A DNA stretch of 64,000 nt from Actinoallomurus sp963823735 (GTDB lineage: Bacteria; Actinomycetota; Actinomycetes; Streptosporangiales; Streptosporangiaceae), in contig CAWGMO010000002.1 in assembly GCA_963823735.1 (NCBI GenBank), positions 806,001 through 870,000 of the forward strand. The letters are read 5' to 3'. How positions within the stretch are numbered: the stretch's first letter is position 1; the number at the start of each line of letters is the position of its first letter. Both the position numbers and the translations under genes were made by a program. This document shows positions 51,301 through 59,417 of the stretch, piece after piece. Under the pieces are notes generated by a model. That model worked only from the letters and a program-made list of their open reading frames with translations. It was not told the origin of the DNA and did not search any database.

Positions 51301-51585
51301 GCCGGCGACGAGGCGGGTCCGCAGCGCCTCGTGCCGCGCGACGATGCCGTCGAGGGCACGCCGCATCGCTCCGGCGTCGAGGGCTCCGCGCAGCCAGAGA
51401 CCCGCGGGGATGTTGTAGGTCGGCTCGCCGGGCGCGAACCGGTCCATGAACCAGAGCTGCTCCTGGCCGAAGGACAGCGGCAGGTCCTTCATGCCCTCCG
51501 GACGCCGGACGATGCCCCCTGGCGCCTCTCCACGGCCCTTGCGCAGCCGTGCGATCAGCAACTCTCGCTGTGCATCCGACAACAT
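48322..51585 (-). CDS. NRPS: C-A-T
   Basis: 1,087 residues, single elongation module. C domain with intact HHVVFDG near residue 167; A domain with YTSGSTGRPKG near 640 and the same pocket code as the termination module (DVMSMAGVIK), so probably the same residue; carrier DDGFFDLGGNSLQ near 1023 and a short acidic C-terminal docking-like tail (LEDVDLSDEETADLM). The N-terminal MLSDAQREL... segment is shared with the termination module and may be a docking helix. The gap to the upstream NRPS stop is 36 bases with GGAGAAGCAGGG before ATG. Confidence 0.93.
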   Translation of the reverse strand: MLSDAQRELLIARLRKGRGEAPGGIVRRPEGMKDLPLSFGQEQLWFMDRFAPGEPTYNIPAGLWLRGALDAGAMRRALDGIVARHEALRTRLVAGPDGRPFQVVDEPSGADLVEVDVSDAPEPEKRMRELAAEEALKPFVLAEGPLFRSHLVRIAPETHVLVLVVHHVVFDGWSIGVLLQEVMALYGAEVSGEPSGLAELPVQFADYAIWERERLSDPPKELVEFWKENLEGFQTLQMPTDRPRPTLDTFEGGVEWLNMGDDVLRGLRELSRREGTTLFVTMLAALQTLLHRYTGQDDIVVGSVTANRGRAKLAPLIGFLVNTLAMRTDLSGDPSFTDVLARVRETTVGAYAHQDLPFAKLVEELNVERDPGRAPVFQVAMTLAEPIEETGAAGLRIEVEKFDLPAAKFDLSFLAEVHADELWMELSYATALFDVETIRRLLGNLQVLLTGIVEDPSRKLSELPLLSAAELNRELVEWNDTARELAQGCLHERFEAQAARTPDGVAAEMDGASVTYAGLNADANRIARRLRDLGVGPEVLVGVSMAPSPRRLAVLLGIMKAGGGYVPLDPALPDERMAYMVKDAAMPVVVADTAAVPRVPETSATMVPIDQEWDAISALDSSNPGTEVEDSNVAYVIYTSGSTGRPKGVMVEHRQAVNHALGMIAHWPVTPEDRVMQFASLNFDVSVMDMFVTLLSGARAVLAPTDTLLSPPKLAALMRDRRVTFASLPPAVVNLLTGQEFPDLKVLMPAGEALSPELVRAWLRPGLRFVNGYGPTEDTVIATFAELDGSVLPPPIGLPVANQQAYVLDKNLNPVPVGVVGELHMGGAGVTRGYLNAPELTEQRYIPDPFSGKPEARLYKTGDLVKRLPDGNIVYLGRMDGQVKIRGLRVELGEIETALVSHPSVAQAVVVVIEDRTGERQLAGYVRFDQDAAEASVADLRHHLSLRLPAYMVPTYLVTVEEFPLNTSGKIDKSALPAPDAGGETAEFVAPRTLIETVLADMYSRLLGRDQVGIEDGFFDLGGNSLQAMQLITLIDDELAADIDVNVTAVFLAPNPRQLAELLRDKHGLEDVDLSDEETADLMTSLE

Positions 51586-51621
51586 CCCTGCTTCTCCGTC
51601 CTGTCTGTAACGCGAGGAGCC

Positions 51622-54600
51622 CTACTCGGAGGGCGTCATGAGGTGACCGTCTCCGAGCCCCGCGAGCTCGTCCGCGCCGAGATCGGCGTCTTCCAGTCCG
51701 TGCTCGGCCAGCAGCAGCTCGGTGAGCTGCCGGGGCGTGTGCGCGAGGAAGATGGACGCGAGGTTCAGGTCGACGGCGAGGTCGTCGCGCAGCCCGGTGA
51801 TGAGCTGCATGGCCTGGAGCGAGTTCCCGCCCAGGTCGAAGAAGCCGTCGTCGATGCCGACGCGGTCGAGGCCGAGCAGCCGGCCGTACATGTCGGCGAG
51901 CACGGTCTCGATCACCGTGCGCGGCGCGACGTACGCCGTGGTCTCCGCGGCCGAGTCCGGCGCCGGCAGCGCGCCCTTGTCGATCTTGCCGTTGGTGTTG
52001 AGCGGGAACTCCGCCACCTTCAGGAGGTACGTCGGGACCATGTACGCGGGCATCCGCTGCGCGAGGTGCTGGCGCAGGTCGGCGACGCTGACCTCGGGGA
52101 CGTCCGGGTCGAAGCGGACGTACCCGGTGAGCTGCCGCTCCCCCGACCGGTCCTCGGCGACCACGACGACCGCCTGGGCGACCGACGGGTGCGACACGAG
52201 GCCGGTCTCGATCTCGCCCAGCTCCACGCGCAGGCCGCGGATCTTGACCTGCCCGTCGATGCGGCCGAGGAAGACCAGGTTGCCGTCCGGCATCCGGCGT
52301 ACGAGGTCGCCGGTCTTGTAGAGACGGCCGCCGGGCCGGAACGGGTCCGGGATGAAGCGCTGCTCGGTCAGCTCCGGCGAGTTCAGGTACCCGCGCGTCA
52401 CACCCGCGCCGCCCACGTGCAGCTCACCGGCGACGCCGACCGGCACCGGGTTCAGGTGCGCGTCCAGCACGTACGCCTGGTAGTTCGGCTTCGGGCGGCC
52501 GATCGGCGGCGGGAACATCGTCCCGTCGATCCTGCTGAACGTCGCGCCGATCGCGGCCTCGGTCGGGCCGTAGCCGTTGTAGAACTCAAGGCCGGGCCGC
52601 AGCCACTTGCGCACCAGCTCGCCGGACAGCTCCTCACCCGCCGACAGGACGATCCGCAGGTCGGGGAACTCCTGGCCGCTCAGCAGGTTCACGACCGCCG
52701 GCGGCAGGCAGGAGAACGTGACGGCGCTGTCGCGCATCAGCCCGGCGAGCCTCGGCGGGGACGACAGGGTGTCCTTGGTCGCCAGGACGGCGCGGGCGCC
52801 GGACAGCAGCGTCATGAACATGTCCATCACGGACACGTCGAAGTTCAGCGACGCGAACTGGAGCACCCGGTCCTCGGGCCCGATCTTCCAGTGACCGATC
52901 ATGCCGACCAGGAAGTTGAACGCGTGGCGGTGCTCCACCATGACGCCCTTGGGACGGCCCGTGGATCCCGACGTGTAGATCACGTACGCCAGGTCGGCGT
53001 CCTTGACCTCGAAGCCGGGGTTCGCGCCGTCGAGGGCGGAGATCTCGTCCCGCTGCCGGTCGACGCTCACGAGGCGCGCGCCGGTGTCCGGGAGAGACGC
53101 CTCGGTGGCGTCCTCGGCGACGATCACCGGCATCGCGGTGTCCTCGATCATGAACGACAGCCGGTCGCCCGGCAGCGCCGGGTCCAGCGGCACGTAGCCG
53201 CCGCCCGCCTTCATGATGCCCAGCAGCACGGACAGGCGACGCGGCGACGGGGCCATGCTGACTCCGACCAGCACGTCACGGCCGACGCCCAGGTCGCGCA
53301 GGTGACGCGCGATCCGGTTCGCGTCCGCGTTCAGCTCCGCGTACGTCACGGTCTCGCCGTCCAGCTCGGCGGCGACGCCGTCCGGGGTCCGCTCGGCCTG
53401 CTGCTCGAAGCCCTCGTGGATGCACATCCGCGGGAACTCCACCGCGGTGTCGTTCCACTCCACCAGCTCGCGAGCCATCTCCGCCGCCGACAGCACCGGC
53501 AGCTCCGACAGCCGCCGCGACGGGTCCTTCGCGGCACCGTCCAGGAGCACCCGCAGGTGCCCGAGCATGCGGCGTACGGTCTCGACGTCGAACAGCGCGG
53601 TCGCGTACGACAGCTCCACCCACAGCTCGCCCGCGCGCGACTCGGCGAGGAAGCTCAGGTCGAACTTGGAGACGAGCAGGTCGATCTTCTCGATCCGCAT
53701 CGTCACGTCCGCGGCGGCGACCGCCTCGACCGGCTCGGCGAGCGTCATCCCGACCTGGAAGACGGGGGCGCGGCCGGGGTCGCGCTCGACGCGCAGCTCC
53801 TCGACCAGCTTGGCGAACGGCACGTCCTGGTGCGCGTACGCGCCGACCGTGACGTCGCGGACGCGGCGGAGCAGCTCGGCGAAGGTGGGGTCGCCGGACA
53901 GGTCCGTGCGGATGGCGAGCGTGTTGACGAGGAAGCCGATGAGCGGCTCCAGCTCGGCGCGGTCGCGGTTCGCGCTGACCGTGCCGACCACGATGTCGTC
54001 CTGGCCGGTGTAGCGCTGGAGCAGCGCCTGCAGGGCCGCGAGCATCGTCACGTACAGGGTCGTGCCCTCGCGGCGGCTCAGGGCCTTCAGGCCGTCCAGC
54101 ACCTCGCGGCCCATGTTCAGCCACTCGACGCCGCCGTCGAAGCTGTCGAGCCTCGGGCGCGGCCGGTCGGTCGGCATCTGGAGGGTCGGGAAGTCCTTCA
54201 GCGTCTCCTGCCAGTACGCGATGAGGTCCGCCGGCGGGCCGGAGAGACGCTCGCGCTCCCAGATCGCGTAGTCGGCGAACTGCACGGGCAGCTCGGCCAG
54301 GCCGGACGGATCGCCGGTGACCTCGGCCTCGTACAGGGCGCCCAGCTCGCGCAGCATCACGCCGACGGACCAGCCGTCGAAGACGGCGTGGTGCACGACC
54401 ACGACGAGCGCGTGCTCCTCGGGCGCCAGGCGTACGAGGTGGGTGCGGAACAGCGGGCCCGCAGACAGCGAGAACGGCCGCGCCGCCTCCTCGGCGCACA
54501 GCGCGCGCAGGCGGGTCTCGCGCTCGGCGGGCGCCAGGCCCGCCAGGTCGACGTCGACGATGGCGGCGCCGGCGGGCTCGTCGATCGCCTGGTACGGGCG

Positions 54601-57600
54601 GCCGTCCGCGTCGGCGACGAGCCGGGTCCGCAGCGCCTCGTGCCGCGCGACCAGGCCGTCCAGCGCGCGGTGCAGCGCGGCGCCGTCGAGCGGGCCGTCG
54701 AGGCGCACGGCGTTGGGGATGTTGTACGTCGGCAGGCCCGGGGCGAACCGGTCGATGAACCACATCTGTTCCTGGCCGAAGGACAGCGGGAGCACCTTCG
54801 TCTCCGCCGCCCGCCGTACGACGCCGGTCTGCGTCTCGCCGGAGCCGCGCTGGAGCTCCTCGCCGAGGCCGGCGTCCTCGATGCCGTGCTCCTCGCAGAG
54901 CAGCACGGTGAGCTGGCGCGGCGTGGGCGCGAGGAAGACCGACGCGACGTTGAGGTCGACGGCGAGGTCGTCGCGCAGCCCGGTGATGAGCTGCATGGCC
55001 TGGAGCGAGTTCCCGCCCAGGTCGAAGAAGCCGTCGTCGATGCCGACGCGCTCGTGTCCCAGGAGGCGGGCGTACGTGTCGGCGAGCACGGTCTCGACGA
55101 GCGTGCGCGGCGCGACGTACTTCGCGGCCTCCACGGCGGCGTCCGGGGCCGGCAGCGCGGTCTTGTCGATCTTGCCGTTCGTGGTGAGCGGGAAGACCTC
55201 CAGCACCTGAAGGTAGGTCGGCACCATGTACGCGGGGAGCCGCTGCGCGAGGTGCTGGCGCAGGTCGGCGACGCTGACCTGCGGGAGGTCCGGGTCGAAG
55301 CGGACGTACCCGGTGAGCTGCTTCTCGCCCGACCGGTCCGCGGCCACGACCACGACGGCCTGCGCGACGGCCGGGTGGGAGACCAGGCTCGTCTCGATCT
55401 CGCCCAGCTCGACCCGGAGGCCGCGGATCTTGACCTGCCCGTCGATGCGGCCGAGGAAGACGAGGGTGCCGTCCGGGTTCCGGCGTACGAGGTCGCCGGT
55501 CTTGTAGAGGCGACCGCCGGGCCGGAAGGGGTCCGGGATGAAGCGCTGCTCGGTCAGCTCGGGCGAGTTCAGGTAGCCGCGCGTGACGCCCGCGCCGCCG
55601 ACGTGCAGCTCGCCCGCGACGCCGACCGGCACCGGGTTGAGGTGGCGGTCGAGGACGTACGCCTGGTAGTTGGGCTTCGGGCGGCCGATCGGCGGCGGGA
55701 ACGTCGTGCCGTCGATCTTGCTGAAGGTGGAGCCGATCGCGGCTTCCGTCGGGCCGTAGCCGTTGTAGAACTCCAGGCCGGGGCGCAGCCACTTGCGCAC
55801 CAGCTCGCCGGACAGCTCCTCACCGGCCGACAGGACGATCCGCAGGTCGGGGAAGTCCTGGCCGCTCAGCAGGTTCACGACCGCCGGCGGCAGGCAGGAG
55901 AACGTGACGCCACGGTCGCGCATCAGGTCCGCGAGGCGTCCGGGCGACAGCAGCACGTCGGAGCGGGCCAGGACCGCACGCGCGCCCGACAGCAGCGTCA
56001 TGAACATGTCCATCACGGACACGTCGAAGTTCAGCGACGCGAACTGGAGCACCCGGTCCTCGGGGCCGATCCGCCAGTGGCCGATCATGCCGATGATGAA
56101 GTTGAACGCGTGCCGGTGCTCCACCATGACGCCCTTGGGGCGGCCCGTGGAGCCGGAGGTGTAGATCACGTACGCGAGGTTGGAGTTCTTCACCTCGAAG
56201 CCGGGATCGCCGTCCTCCAGGGTGGAGATCCGCTCCCACTCCTGGTCCAGGCGCACCATCCGGGCGTCCGTCTCGGGCAGGCCCGGCTCGGTGGCGTCCT
56301 CGGCGACGATCACCGGCATCGCGGTGTCCTCGATCATGAACGACAGCCGGTCACCGGGCAGCGCCGGGTCCAGCGGCACATAACCGCCGCCCGCCTTCAT
56401 GATGCCCAGCAGCACGGACAGACGGCGCGGCGACGGCGCCATGCTCACGCCGACGAGGGTCTCCTGGCCGACGCCGAGGTCACGCAGGTGGCGCGCGATC
56501 CGGTTCGCGTCCGCGTTCAGCTCCGCGTACGTCACGGTCTCGTCGCCGAGCTCGGCCGCGACGCCGTCCGGGGTCTGCTCCACCTGCAGCTCGAAACGCT
56601 CGTGGATGCACATCTGCGGGAACTCCACCGCCGTGTCGTTCCACTCCACCAGCTCGCGAGCCATCTCCGCCGCCGACAGCACCGGCAGCTCCGACAGCCG
56701 CCGGGAGGAGTCCTCGGCCACTCCGTTCAGGAGCACCTGGAGGTTGCCCAGCAGGCGGCGGGCGGTCCCGGCGTCGAAGAGCGCGGTGGCGTACGACAGC
56801 TCGACGTGCAGCTCGCCGGAGCGAACCTCGGCGAAGAAGTCCAGGTCGACGCGGTTGGCGACGAGGTCGATCCGGTCGAGCCGCGCCGAGACGTCCGCGG
56901 CGGTGTGCTCCTCGGCCTCCTCGGTGAGGGTCAGCGCGACCTGGTAGACGGGCGGACGGCCGGTGTCGCGCTCGACGCGCAGCTCCTCGACCATCTTGGC
57001 GAACGGCAGGTCCTGGTGGGCGTACGCGGCGTCCGTCGTCGCGTGGACCTGGGCCAGCAGCTCCGTGAACACGGGGTCGCCGGACAGGTCCGTGCGGACC
57101 GGCAGCGTGCTCGCCAGCGCGCCGATCAGCGGGGCGCGTTCGGGCCGGTCGCGGTTCGGGCTCGCGACGCCGGTCACGATGTCGTCCTGGCCCGTGTAGC
57201 GCTGCATCAGCGTCTGGAGGGCGGCGAGCAGCGTCGCGTGCGTCGTGGCGCCTTCGCGTTCGCCCAGCGCGCGCAGGCCGTCGAGCACCTGCGCGCCGAG
57301 GTTCAGCCGCTCGACGCCGCCGACGTGGTCGGCGACGAGCGGGCGCGGCCGGTCGGTGGGCATCTGCAGGTTCGGGAAGCCGTCGAGGCGCTCGCGCCAG
57401 TACCCGGCCAGGTCCGCGAGGACGCCGCCCTGGAGCAGCTCGCGCTCGTGCCGCCCGTACTCGGAGAAGCGCATGGGCGGCTCGGCGAGCCCGGAGGACC
57501 CGCCGGTGACCTCGGCGCCGTACAGGGCGGTCAGGTCGCGGACGAGCACACCGGCGGAGCCGCGGTCGAAGACGACCGAGTGCGCGACGGCGAACAGCGC

Positions 57601-57996
57601 GTGCTCCCCGTCCGCCAGGCGCACCAGGTGCGCGCGGAACAGCGGCCCCTCGGCCAGGTCGAACGGCTTCGCGGACTCCTCGGCGGCCAGCGCGCGCAGA
57701 CCCTCCTCAGGGTCCGCCGACGCCGACAGGTCGGCCTCGATCAGCGGCGCGCCCGAGGGCGCGTCGACGACCTGGAGCGGGCGCCCGTCGGCACCGCTCA
57801 CGAGCCGCGTGCGCAGCGCGTCGTGCCGAGCGACCAGGGCGTCCAGGGCACGGCCCAGCGCCTTCGCGTCGAGCGGCCCGCGCAGCCGTACGGTCAGCGG
57901 GACGTTGTGCATCATCGGCAGGTCGGAGTGGAAGCGGTCGACGAACCACAGCTGCTCCTGGCCGAACGACGGCGAGAGCCCGGCCGTGTCACTCAT
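51622..57996 (-). CDS. NRPS: C-A-T-C-A-T, first C domain degenerate
   Basis: 2,124 residues, two modules. ATG at 57996 overlaps the MFS stop (ATGA). The first C domain reads HSVVFDR near residue 139 where the others have HHxxxDG, so the second (catalytic) His is Ser and Gly is Arg. A1 has pocket DVMCLAGIGK (motif near 614), T1 near 995. C2 is intact (HHAVFDG near 1203), A2 has the same pocket code as A1 (motif near 1677), T2 near 2055. The two A domains therefore probably load the same amino acid. C-terminal tail LGDGHLMTPSE may dock to the next NRPS. Confidence 0.93.
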   Translation of the reverse strand: MSDTAGLSPSFGQEQLWFVDRFHSDLPMMHNVPLTVRLRGPLDAKALGRALDALVARHDALRTRLVSGADGRPLQVVDAPSGAPLIEADLSASADPEEGLRALAAEESAKPFDLAEGPLFRAHLVRLADGEHALFAVAHSVVFDRGSAGVLVRDLTALYGAEVTGGSSGLAEPPMRFSEYGRHERELLQGGVLADLAGYWRERLDGFPNLQMPTDRPRPLVADHVGGVERLNLGAQVLDGLRALGEREGATTHATLLAALQTLMQRYTGQDDIVTGVASPNRDRPERAPLIGALASTLPVRTDLSGDPVFTELLAQVHATTDAAYAHQDLPFAKMVEELRVERDTGRPPVYQVALTLTEEAEEHTAADVSARLDRIDLVANRVDLDFFAEVRSGELHVELSYATALFDAGTARRLLGNLQVLLNGVAEDSSRRLSELPVLSAAEMARELVEWNDTAVEFPQMCIHERFELQVEQTPDGVAAELGDETVTYAELNADANRIARHLRDLGVGQETLVGVSMAPSPRRLSVLLGIMKAGGGYVPLDPALPGDRLSFMIEDTAMPVIVAEDATEPGLPETDARMVRLDQEWERISTLEDGDPGFEVKNSNLAYVIYTSGSTGRPKGVMVEHRHAFNFIIGMIGHWRIGPEDRVLQFASLNFDVSVMDMFMTLLSGARAVLARSDVLLSPGRLADLMRDRGVTFSCLPPAVVNLLSGQDFPDLRIVLSAGEELSGELVRKWLRPGLEFYNGYGPTEAAIGSTFSKIDGTTFPPPIGRPKPNYQAYVLDRHLNPVPVGVAGELHVGGAGVTRGYLNSPELTEQRFIPDPFRPGGRLYKTGDLVRRNPDGTLVFLGRIDGQVKIRGLRVELGEIETSLVSHPAVAQAVVVVAADRSGEKQLTGYVRFDPDLPQVSVADLRQHLAQRLPAYMVPTYLQVLEVFPLTTNGKIDKTALPAPDAAVEAAKYVAPRTLVETVLADTYARLLGHERVGIDDGFFDLGGNSLQAMQLITGLRDDLAVDLNVASVFLAPTPRQLTVLLCEEHGIEDAGLGEELQRGSGETQTGVVRRAAETKVLPLSFGQEQMWFIDRFAPGLPTYNIPNAVRLDGPLDGAALHRALDGLVARHEALRTRLVADADGRPYQAIDEPAGAAIVDVDLAGLAPAERETRLRALCAEEAARPFSLSAGPLFRTHLVRLAPEEHALVVVVHHAVFDGWSVGVMLRELGALYEAEVTGDPSGLAELPVQFADYAIWERERLSGPPADLIAYWQETLKDFPTLQMPTDRPRPRLDSFDGGVEWLNMGREVLDGLKALSRREGTTLYVTMLAALQALLQRYTGQDDIVVGTVSANRDRAELEPLIGFLVNTLAIRTDLSGDPTFAELLRRVRDVTVGAYAHQDVPFAKLVEELRVERDPGRAPVFQVGMTLAEPVEAVAAADVTMRIEKIDLLVSKFDLSFLAESRAGELWVELSYATALFDVETVRRMLGHLRVLLDGAAKDPSRRLSELPVLSAAEMARELVEWNDTAVEFPRMCIHEGFEQQAERTPDGVAAELDGETVTYAELNADANRIARHLRDLGVGRDVLVGVSMAPSPRRLSVLLGIMKAGGGYVPLDPALPGDRLSFMIEDTAMPVIVAEDATEASLPDTGARLVSVDRQRDEISALDGANPGFEVKDADLAYVIYTSGSTGRPKGVMVEHRHAFNFLVGMIGHWKIGPEDRVLQFASLNFDVSVMDMFMTLLSGARAVLATKDTLSSPPRLAGLMRDSAVTFSCLPPAVVNLLSGQEFPDLRIVLSAGEELSGELVRKWLRPGLEFYNGYGPTEAAIGATFSRIDGTMFPPPIGRPKPNYQAYVLDAHLNPVPVGVAGELHVGGAGVTRGYLNSPELTEQRFIPDPFRPGGRLYKTGDLVRRMPDGNLVFLGRIDGQVKIRGLRVELGEIETGLVSHPSVAQAVVVVAEDRSGERQLTGYVRFDPDVPEVSVADLRQHLAQRMPAYMVPTYLLKVAEFPLNTNGKIDKGALPAPDSAAETTAYVAPRTVIETVLADMYGRLLGLDRVGIDDGFFDLGGNSLQAMQLITGLRDDLAVDLNLASIFLAHTPRQLTELLLAEHGLEDADLGADELAGLGDGHLMTPSE

Positions 57997-59417
57997 GAGT
58001 TCTGTCCGTCCTTGAGAAGGCGGGCGGCGTCCGGGAGGTCGTCCTCGGCCTCGGGCGTGACCAGGGCCGGCCCCTCGGGCACCTCGGGCTGGACCTGCGG
58101 CTGCTCGGAGGCCGGGATCGCGGCGTCCTCGTCGGGACCCTCCGGCATCACCTTGAGCTTCATGACCGGCGAGAACAGGGTCCAGATGATCGGGAACGGG
58201 AAGGCGATCACGATGATCAGCAGCGCGGTGTGCAGGCCGAACTGCTGGCCGAGGAAGCCCGCGAGGAACGCGCCTGGAGGCGCCGTGCCGAGCAGCACGA
58301 GCCGGTAGCTGGCGTTCATGCGGCCGAGCAGCCGGTCCGGCGTGACGACCTGCCGCAGCGTGACGGTGTGCACGTTGTAGATCAGCACGCCGAAGCCGTA
58401 GATGAACTGGGTCGCGCACATCAGCGAGACGGACCAGAAGTCCGAGCCGGTCGGGATCAGGAACAGCAGCGGGAACAGCGTCGCCCCGCCGAGCGAGACC
58501 AGCATCGTGGGGCCGACGCCGAATCTCTTGCTGACCTTGTTGGCGTTCGCGGCGCCGATCCCGCCGCCCACGGCGGTGGCACCGATGACGATGCCGAGCT
58601 GGAACGGGCTGAGGCCCAGGCTGCGGACCGTGTACACGACCAGGATCGTGATGAACCCGGCCTGTACGAAGTTGAAGGTGCCGGACAGGCCCAGCAGCGA
58701 CCGCAGGATCGGGCTGCCGTACACCGAGTGCAGGCCCTCCGCGATCGACTTGCGGACGGTCTGCTGGACGGCCGGCTGCTCCGGCTCGTCCTCACGCTTG
58801 CGGATCGTGATCAGGCCGACCGCCGAGCACAGGTACGAGACGGCGTCCGCGGCGAGCGTGACGGGCGCGGTGAGGATGCCGACGAGCGCGCCCGCGACGC
58901 CGGGACCGGCGACCATGGCGAGCGAGGTGCTGGTCTGGATCCGGCTGTTGCTGGCCGGGAGCATCTTGCGGCCGACGAGGCTCGGCATGTACGTCAGGAC
59001 ACCGACGTCGAAGACCACCGAGAAGATCCCGACGAGGATCGTGATCGTGTAGAGCAGCCACATCGACAGGAAGCCGAGCGCCGAGGAGATCGGCACCAGG
59101 GCGATGAGCACGGCGTTGCTCAGGCTGCACGCGATCAGGATCGGCCGGCGGCGCCTGCGGTCGAGCCACACCCCGGCGAACAGCGAGAAGATCACGATGG
59201 GGATGTTGCGCGACATGTTGAGCAGGCCGACCTGGAACACCGTCGCGTGCAGCGTCAGGATCGCGACGAGGGGCATCGCGAACATCGTGATCTGCGTACC
59301 GACCAGCGACACCGACTCCCCCGCCCAGAGCTTGAGGAAGTCGCGGTTCGCGAAGGGACTCCGCTTCGGCTCGGGCTCGGCCGGGATCTGGGTCTCTTCC
59401 TGTTGCTGAGCCGTCAT
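57993..59417 (-). CDS. MFS exporter (EntS-like)
   Basis: 474 residues with about 12 membrane spans (for example FLKLWAGESVSLVGTQITMF, IVIFSLFAGVWLDRRRRRP). The group resembles the MFS_3 exporters of siderophores and macrolides. Long acidic, Pro-rich cytosolic C-terminus (residues about 420-474). Start ATG 59417 overlaps the AMP-ligase stop and its own stop overlaps the NRPS start, so it is embedded in the operon and likely exports the peptide product. Confidence 0.92.
   Translation of the reverse strand: MTAQQQEETQIPAEPEPKRSPFANRDFLKLWAGESVSLVGTQITMFAMPLVAILTLHATVFQVGLLNMSRNIPIVIFSLFAGVWLDRRRRRPILIACSLSNAVLIALVPISSALGFLSMWLLYTITILVGIFSVVFDVGVLTYMPSLVGRKMLPASNSRIQTSTSLAMVAGPGVAGALVGILTAPVTLAADAVSYLCSAVGLITIRKREDEPEQPAVQQTVRKSIAEGLHSVYGSPILRSLLGLSGTFNFVQAGFITILVVYTVRSLGLSPFQLGIVIGATAVGGGIGAANANKVSKRFGVGPTMLVSLGGATLFPLLFLIPTGSDFWSVSLMCATQFIYGFGVLIYNVHTVTLRQVVTPDRLLGRMNASYRLVLLGTAPPGAFLAGFLGQQFGLHTALLIIVIAFPFPIIWTLFSPVMKLKVMPEGPDEDAAIPASEQPQVQPEVPEGPALVTPEAEDDLPDAARLLKDGQNS

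Noticed and set aside
48385..58308. Very long open frame on the plus strand opposite the NRPS genes
   Set aside because: Composition is Arg/Val/Gly/Gln repeats mirroring the antisense of conserved A, C and T motifs; it exists only because high GC suppresses stop codons.
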